Source: Chloroflexota bacterium (lineage in GTDB: Bacteria; Chloroflexota; Anaerolineae; Anaerolineales; UBA4823). Taken from it: a stretch of 64,000 nt of DNA. The stretch covers positions 186,001-250,000 of the forward strand of contig JAJUJL010000003.1 of the NCBI GenBank assembly GCA_029265355.1, in the 5' to 3' direction. Within the stretch, counting starts at the first letter, position 1. Every line of letters starts with the position of its first letter. Made by a program: the position numbers and the translations under genes. The notes under the pieces are model-generated. The model did no database searches, was not told the DNA's origin, and saw only the letters and a list, made by a program, of their open reading frames with translations. Positions 59,470-64,000 of the stretch are shown in pieces.

Positions 59470-59491
59470 ATTCTTTACTGTAGCAAAGAAT
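59470..59491. promoter_or_regulatory. 7-bp inverted repeat upstream of the malic enzyme leader
   Basis: ATTCTTT (59470-59476) and AAAGAAT (59485-59491), 8-base spacer, 30 bp upstream of the leader ORF start; possible operator. Confidence 0.35.
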
Positions 59492-59504
59492 TGCAGGGCT
59501 TGAA

Positions 59505-59522
59505 TAGTGACAAACATCACAT
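59505..59522. promoter_or_regulatory. CRP/FNR-type palindrome
   Basis: TAGTGA-CAAACA-TCACAT contains GTGA-N6-TCAC, the core of a CRP-type site (TGTGA-N6-TCACA) with partial flanking symmetry. It lies 67 bp upstream of the leader ORF start. No CRP-like gene is in the window, but an adenylate cyclase is at 50.7-53.0 kb. Confidence 0.4.
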
Positions 59523-59648
59523 CCTTAATCAAAGTCTATAACATATTTCTCAATCACACCTGGAGAAACGTTCGACAATCTTCATTCGCAGGTGTGATAA
59601 CCAACCCTGCGGCGGGATTTACCCCCAAGAGATCCTGGGAAAAAATAG

Positions 59649-60179
59649 TTACAGTTGCTTATCGTAAGTCCAGGTCTCGCCGGTTGTTGCAAAATCCTCC
59701 ATGCTCAGGTACAGAATTGGTTTGCGCTCCACCGGTTTAATCTCACCATGCGTTGCCACCACGTCCATCACACACGGGGCAAACTCGCGTGAGATATTCA
59801 TCAGCTCGCGATTGAACACTGTCTCAAAAATACACTCAGCGCCAACCACCAGGCGTGTATGCTGTAATCTCTGGGCAGTTATCAACTCGAAACCCAGCAT
59901 CTGCGCTTTATTCACAGTGCGACCACTGACATACCCCGCTTTGACAACCCGCTCTCGCTCGGACCAGGGGAAGAAATGCAGAGCAGCCTCTTTATACTTT
60001 CTCAGTAAGCTCAAGCTGTGATTGCCCACCTGCATACAAATCAAGAACCGAAAGGGATCCTTAGAAATCACCGTCCAGTAACCCATCGGCAAGATATTCT
60101 CACCAACAGAAACCAGCATGATCTGCTGAGGAAAAAAACTGCTGATGAACTTCGCATTCGGTGAATTGTCTGGTTTCAT
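59649..60179 (-). CDS. Flavin reductase-like (FMN-binding split-barrel) protein
   Basis: The 176-residue protein fits the flavin reductase-like/FMN-binding split-barrel family: PQQIMLVSVGENILPMGYWTVISKDPFRFLICMQ near the N-terminus and a beta-rich body ending KPILYLSMEDFATTGETW. Such proteins bind FMN and reduce flavins or quinones. The open frame goes to 60287, but AGGAGG before ATG 60179 (MKPDNSPNAKF) sets the start. It diverges from the PLP decarboxylase gene and lies 209 bp from the leader ORF. The gene end at 59649 is followed by another 9-bp inverted repeat TCACACCTG/CAGGTGTGA (59554-59597). Confidence 0.7.
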   Translation of the reverse strand: MKPDNSPNAKFISSFFPQQIMLVSVGENILPMGYWTVISKDPFRFLICMQVGNHSLSLLRKYKEAALHFFPWSERERVVKAGYVSGRTVNKAQMLGFELITAQRLQHTRLVVGAECIFETVFNRELMNISREFAPCVMDVVATHGEIKPVERKPILYLSMEDFATTGETWTYDKQL

Positions 60180-60307
60180 ACACAGCCTCCTGATCGCACA
60201 AATTCTAACATGTCCGGGAAGAGCACTCGATTGACGCCCGAAGAATCTTCGGATACACTCATGACACCACTCCCTCGCCTCCAGCATGAAAGTCGCAGGC
60301 TCACGAA

Positions 60308-61756
60308 ATGAATATCCCCTCGCACGGGCGAATGAAAGAAGAAATTCTCGCAGACATGCGCGACGCGCGCGCCGGAGACATCCAATGGCAGCAAGGAAAA
60401 GCCTTCAGCCTCGTTTTCCAGGCCAATCAAGACGTCGAAGAAGTGGCTCAGCAAGCCTACCTGATGTATTTTTCTGAAAATGGACTGAATCCCTCGGCCT
60501 TTCCCAGCCTGAGAAAGTTCGAAACCGAGGTGGTCTCGATGAGCGCCCATCTTCTGGGGGGTGATCAAAATGTCGCCGGCAATATGACGACCGGCGGGAC
60601 AGAGAGCATCCTCCTGGCGGTTAAGACAGCGCGCAACTGGGCGAGAGCTACCCGACCCGAAATCCAGCAACCCGAAATCATCTTGCCCATTTCCGCCCAT
60701 CCCGCATTCGATAAAGCTGCGGAATACTTCGATATACGTCTGGTGAAGACCCGGCTGGATGACGGTTTCCGCGCAGACCCATCGGCCATGCAGGCTTCTA
60801 TCACGCCGAACACTATCCTGCTGGTTGGCTCCGCGCCCTCTTACCCGCAAGGAATTGTGGATCCAATCCCAACGATCGCACAGATTGCCCAGGCGCATGG
60901 TCTACTGATGCACGTTGACGCCTGCGTGGGTGGGTTTATCTTGCCCTTCATCCGCCGCCTGGGTTACCCTGTGCCCGAATTCGATTTCAGCGTGCCAGGC
61001 GTCACCTCGATTTCGGCAGATCTCCACAAATATGCGTATTCCGCCAAAGGCGCCTCGGTCATTTTGTACCGCAATCGCGATCTGCGCCGAAAACAATACT
61101 TTATCGCCACCGATTGGCCGGGAGGCATCTACGCCTCCCCCACTATGACCGGAACGCGTCCCGGTGGAGCAATTGCATCGGCCTGGGCAGTGATGAACTT
61201 TCTGGGCGAACAAGGCTACCTGGAGCTCGCCCGCCAGACCATGGAGACGCGTGATCGTATCCTGGCTGGTATCCGATCAATCCCCGGGCTGGATGTGCTC
61301 GGCGATCCTGATCTGAGCATTATGGCAATCGCCTCGCGTCGAGGTGACATTTACGCCATCGGGGATGAGATGTCGGCGCGTGGCTGGCACCTGGACCGGC
61401 AACAATTCCCTCCTAGCCTGCACCTCACCCTTCACCCAGGACACGCCCGGGTGGTCGACCAATTTCTGAAGGATCTGCGGCAATCAGCCCAGATCGAAGC
61501 GCGCCCCTCGATCAGCAAACTCCGCACCCGGCTCGGTCTCAGATTAGCGCAATTCGCCGCCAACCGCCTTCCAGCCGGCGTCCTCAGCCGCCTCATGAAG
61601 AGCGCCTCGCGCTTTCTCACCAACGGAGAAGCAGGACTGCCCCAGCGCTCCGCCGCCATGTATGGATTGATGGGCAGCCTGCCAAATCGAGGCGATCTGC
61701 GCGAACTGGTGTTGGATTTGCTAGACCAGATGACTCACCTCGAGGAGAACAGATGA
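60308..61756 (+). CDS. PLP-dependent decarboxylase, sphingosine-phosphate lyase-like
   Basis: The 482-residue protein is a group II PLP decarboxylase/S1P lyase-like enzyme. TTGGTESILLAVKTARNW holds the PLP phosphate-binding region, MHVDACVGGF the PLP-ring Asp region, and SADLHKYAYSAKGASVILYRN the Schiff-base Lys (HKY). The N-terminal segment LVFQANQDVEEVAQQAYLMYFSENGLNPSAF matches the sphingosine-1-phosphate lyase/aspartate-aminotransferase-like group. The 3' end overlaps the MFS gene (stop at 61756, next ATG 61753), so they are coupled. Substrate is not certain: a phosphorylated amino alcohol or an amino acid. Confidence 0.82.
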   Translation: MNIPSHGRMKEEILADMRDARAGDIQWQQGKAFSLVFQANQDVEEVAQQAYLMYFSENGLNPSAFPSLRKFETEVVSMSAHLLGGDQNVAGNMTTGGTESILLAVKTARNWARATRPEIQQPEIILPISAHPAFDKAAEYFDIRLVKTRLDDGFRADPSAMQASITPNTILLVGSAPSYPQGIVDPIPTIAQIAQAHGLLMHVDACVGGFILPFIRRLGYPVPEFDFSVPGVTSISADLHKYAYSAKGASVILYRNRDLRRKQYFIATDWPGGIYASPTMTGTRPGGAIASAWAVMNFLGEQGYLELARQTMETRDRILAGIRSIPGLDVLGDPDLSIMAIASRRGDIYAIGDEMSARGWHLDRQQFPPSLHLTLHPGHARVVDQFLKDLRQSAQIEARPSISKLRTRLGLRLAQFAANRLPAGVLSRLMKSASRFLTNGEAGLPQRSAAMYGLMGSLPNRGDLRELVLDLLDQMTHLEENR

Positions 61757-63276
61757 TGAGCACTCACCCATCTTCCCCAAACTTATCGGCGTTGAAACCA
61801 TCTGCACAGAAGACGCCCCTGCTGGTCAAGCTGGTCTATGGCTCTGGCGATTGGGGAATGGCAAGTTTTGGCACTTTGCGCCAAATTTTCTATGCCATCT
61901 TTCTTACCGATGTGGTCGGACTGGATGCCCGCCTGGCATCTTTCGCTGCGCTGATTGGAGTGATTTGGGATGCAATCAATGATCCGTTGGTTGGCTTGAT
62001 CAGCGACCGGGTGCGAACGCGCTGGGGCAGGCGGCGACCTTTCCTGCTCTTCTTTTCCATCCCTTTTGCGCTGGGGTTCATCTTGCTCTGGTGGGCGCCG
62101 CCCTGGGAAAACCAGTTTGCCCTTATGGCGACAGTCACCCTAACCTTCATGCTCAGCGACACGCTGCAAACGCTCGTCATCGTACCCTTCTTTGCATTGA
62201 CACCGGATATCACCCCCGACTATGATGAGCGCACCAGCCTGACCGGTTACCGCATGTTCTTCAATCTGCTTGCCTCCCTGGCAACCGCGGTTGCCGCGCC
62301 GATCATCGTCGATGCTGCGATTCAGTCAGGTTACAGCCTCCAGCGAGGCTATCTTCTGGTTGCCAGCCTGTTTGGCGGCCTGGCTGCCATCCCCTTTCTC
62401 TTGATCTTTTTCGTCGTTCGAGAGCGAAACCCCGACCTGGGCGACCTGCATCAGCCAAACGGAAAACAGCCTGCCTTTCGAAGCATCCTGGCGACCGCCT
62501 GGAAAAATATCCCATTCCGATTCGCGACGCTGCTCTATATGCTCAACTGGATCACTTTCGACCTTGTCGCCTTGATGCTGCCGTTTTACCTGGTGTACTG
62601 GATCGCACAGGGCAATCTGCTGGCCTCGATGCCAATCGCCGGCGAGAGCATCGCCCTGGAATCAATCGTTTTGGGATTATTGATCATCACCGCAGTATTC
62701 GCCCTGCCGCTCTGGACCTGGCTATCGTACCGCTTTAGCAAACGCAGCGCTTACATTGTGGGAATGCTCTTCTGGGCATTCGTCCAGATCGTTCTGTTTG
62801 GCTTACAACCGGGTCAGATCACAGCGATGCTGATCCTGGCCGTGTTGGCGGGTTTGAGCGTCTCAACGGCTCATGTGCTGCCCGATTCAATCTTTCCGGA
62901 TGTCATCGAGTGGGATGAGCTGCGCACTCACCAGCGGCACGAGGGCATTTATTACGGCGCAAAAAATTTTGTCCGCAAGCTTACCGGCGCTTTTGCCATC
63001 TTCTTCGCCCTGCAAGTGTTGGGGTGGTTTGGTTATCAGACTCCACCGGAAGGCGTGATGCAGTTCAACCAATCTGCCCGAACACTGACCGCCATACGCG
63101 TGTTAACCGGACCTCTTGGAGCGCTGCTGCTGCTCAGCTCGATCCTGGTCGCCTGGTACTACCCTTTGACGCGTGAACGCCACGCCCGCATACGTGCCCT
63201 GCTCGAAAAACGGCGCGCCCGCCATCTCAGCCAAGGTCTATCGAAAACGGCGCCTCCACCCAATGGCGCTCTGTGA
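61753..63276 (+). CDS. MFS transporter, glycoside-pentoside-hexuronide (GPH) type
   Basis: The 507-residue protein has 12 predicted membrane helices and the GPH sugar:cation symporter signature: YGSGDWGMASFGTLRQIFYAIFL near the start, WDAINDPLVGLISDRVRTRWGRRRPFLL (the NDP(L)xG and D-x-R-R region), and EWDELRTHQRHEGIYYGAKNFVRKLTGA near the C-terminus. GPH transporters move sugars or related solutes with Na+ or H+. It is translationally coupled with the PLP enzyme, suggesting that transport and breakdown of one substrate are linked. Another ATG is at 61756. The tail is basic and cytoplasmic. Confidence 0.87.
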   Translation: MMSTHPSSPNLSALKPSAQKTPLLVKLVYGSGDWGMASFGTLRQIFYAIFLTDVVGLDARLASFAALIGVIWDAINDPLVGLISDRVRTRWGRRRPFLLFFSIPFALGFILLWWAPPWENQFALMATVTLTFMLSDTLQTLVIVPFFALTPDITPDYDERTSLTGYRMFFNLLASLATAVAAPIIVDAAIQSGYSLQRGYLLVASLFGGLAAIPFLLIFFVVRERNPDLGDLHQPNGKQPAFRSILATAWKNIPFRFATLLYMLNWITFDLVALMLPFYLVYWIAQGNLLASMPIAGESIALESIVLGLLIITAVFALPLWTWLSYRFSKRSAYIVGMLFWAFVQIVLFGLQPGQITAMLILAVLAGLSVSTAHVLPDSIFPDVIEWDELRTHQRHEGIYYGAKNFVRKLTGAFAIFFALQVLGWFGYQTPPEGVMQFNQSARTLTAIRVLTGPLGALLLLSSILVAWYYPLTRERHARIRALLEKRRARHLSQGLSKTAPPPNGAL

Positions 63277-63294
63277 GCCGATAACCAGGTTATC

Positions 63295-63323
63295 TTACCG
63301 GCAGCGCAGCCCCGCGGTATACT
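63295..63323 (+). promoter_or_regulatory. Promoter of the pentapeptide-repeat gene
   Basis: TTACCG (63295-63300), 17-bp spacer, TATACT (63318-63323), 36 bp before ATG 63360. Confidence 0.5.
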
Positions 63324-63359
63324 ATCCCTGACGAACGATTGCCCCACACAGGAGGCTCT

Positions 63360-63986
63360 ATGACCAATTTGACTCATTACCAGATCTATGATCTCCTCAA
63401 TCGCCCCCATCCACTCTGGCTCGTGAAGATAAACCTGAGCGAAACGACTTTGTGGATGGCAGACTTGAGCGAGTGTAACCTGTCCTGGTCAGATTTCACC
63501 CGTTCGGACTTGAGCTGGGCCATATTGATCAAGGCCAATCTTTCCCGAGCCAACCTCAGCCAGGCCAATCTTTTCGAAGCGTACCTGAGCGAATGCAACC
63601 TGACAGAAGCCAATCTTACCCGCGCTAATCTCACCCGCGCCTATCTCGATCGGGCTGTGTTGGTGCAATCGCTCATGGTAGATACGAACTTGAGCCGCGC
63701 CAATATCACGCGAGCGAATTTGAACCGCGCGAACCTGTCTGGCGCGATTTGCACCCGGGCAGATTTCAGTAAATCTGATCTGATTTCCGCCAACTTAAAC
63801 AGCGCCAACTGCACCAACACAAATTTTTTCGAAACCAACCTGGGAAATGCCGATCTACGCAATGCCAATTTTGATGGCGCAGATTTGACCGGTGCAAACC
63901 TTGCCGGAGCCGATATCGCTGGTGCACGCTTTGGCAGTGCCAATTTATCCGACGCGATCATGCCTGACGGCAAGAAACACACATGA
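63360..63986 (+). CDS. Pentapeptide-repeat protein
   Basis: The 208-residue protein consists almost wholly of A(D/N)LxX pentapeptide repeats (ANLSRANLSQANLFEAYLSECNLTEANL and on to the end), which fold as a right-handed four-sided beta helix. An N-terminal stretch of about 20 residues (MTNLTHYQIYDLLNRPHPLW) precedes them. Members include DNA-gyrase-protecting Qnr/MfpA-like proteins, but most have no known role and the Qnr-specific loops are not evident here. GGAGGCTCT before ATG 63360 is a strong ribosome site; the frame also extends to 63339. It has its own likely promoter. Confidence 0.88.
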   Translation: MTNLTHYQIYDLLNRPHPLWLVKINLSETTLWMADLSECNLSWSDFTRSDLSWAILIKANLSRANLSQANLFEAYLSECNLTEANLTRANLTRAYLDRAVLVQSLMVDTNLSRANITRANLNRANLSGAICTRADFSKSDLISANLNSANCTNTNFFETNLGNADLRNANFDGADLTGANLAGADIAGARFGSANLSDAIMPDGKKHT

Positions 63987-64000
63987 AATCATGCCGGGAG

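Noticed and set aside
63284-63298. GATAACC/GGTTATC palindrome after the MFS gene as a terminator
   Set aside because: Only about 6 bp of stem with a 3-base loop and no T-run; too weak to call.

Overview
The window looks like an ordinary chromosomal stretch of a Chloroflexota bacterium, most likely of the class Anaerolineae. This is inferred from the character of the proteins: extracytoplasmic proteins with long Thr-Pro linkers, a Tad-type pilin and VWA surface locus, a trigger factor with a long acidic tail, an Asp-type MurA and several lineage-style hypothetical proteins. No rRNA or taxonomic marker is present, so the assignment is an inference. Coding density is high, genes lie on both strands, and no insertion sequence, prophage or CRISPR array is visible. 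Two tRNA genes are present (Leu-UAG and Asp-GUC).

Layout. 1-0.6 kb: the first 174 codons of a tyrosine recombinase on the minus strand, with a perfect 13-bp inverted repeat (6-bp spacer) just upstream that resembles a dif/Xer core site. 0.9-9.4 kb: a secreted CHRD protein; two radical SAM genes, the first (a DNA-repair-linked family) behind a promoter carrying a GAAC-N4-GTTC box of LexA type; an orphan CpaF/TadA ATPase; a hydantoinase/oxoprolinase A-B pair; a small unknown protein. 9.5-19.5 kb: housekeeping, with tRNA-Leu, tig, clpP, a HAD phosphatase, rlmN, a NIL-domain protein, a lipid-kinase-like protein, a methyltransferase, a SpoIIE-type phosphatase, a P-loop protein and secD-secF. 19.5-26.6 kb (minus): a Tad-like surface locus with a secreted carboxypeptidase-regulatory-like protein, a TadE-PA14-Thr/Pro fusion, a TadG-VWA protein, a TadE-like protein and a prepilin peptidase. 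CpaF at 4-5 kb may power this system.

26.6-35.7 kb: murA with Asp in place of the catalytic Cys, thioredoxin, scpA, a DUF255 thioredoxin-fold protein, two DEDD exonucleases, a tandem UspA protein and a LysM-M23 peptidase. 35.8-46.6 kb: a short tandem repeat with palindromes, a C45 acyltransferase-like hydrolase, and a surface polysaccharide cluster (WecA-CapD-like fusion, O-antigen ligase-TPR protein, two GT4 glycosyltransferases, UDP-GlcNAc 2-epimerase), then a lipoprotein. 46.7-49.3 kb (minus): a three-gene ABC-2 exporter. 49.4-56.7 kb: an FmdB-like zinc ribbon, a Pro/Thr-rich membrane protein next to a receiver-HAMP-adenylate cyclase, Tex, and a coupled pair made of a receiver-DUF309 protein and an unknown small protein.

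56.8-64 kb: tRNA-Asp, a TrxR-like flavoprotein lacking the CxxC, a malic enzyme preceded by a small leader ORF that contains a terminator-like hairpin, a CRP-like palindrome and other inverted repeats upstream, a flavin reductase-like protein, a PLP decarboxylase coupled to a GPH-type MFS transporter, and a pentapeptide-repeat protein.

I do not see a complete new defence or biosynthetic system. The strongest leads are the recombinase with its dif-like palindrome, the SOS-type box on the radical SAM gene, the leader ORF and hairpin of the malic enzyme operon, the TadE-PA14 surface module and the receiver-DUF309 pair. All start-site, operator and terminator calls were made by eye.
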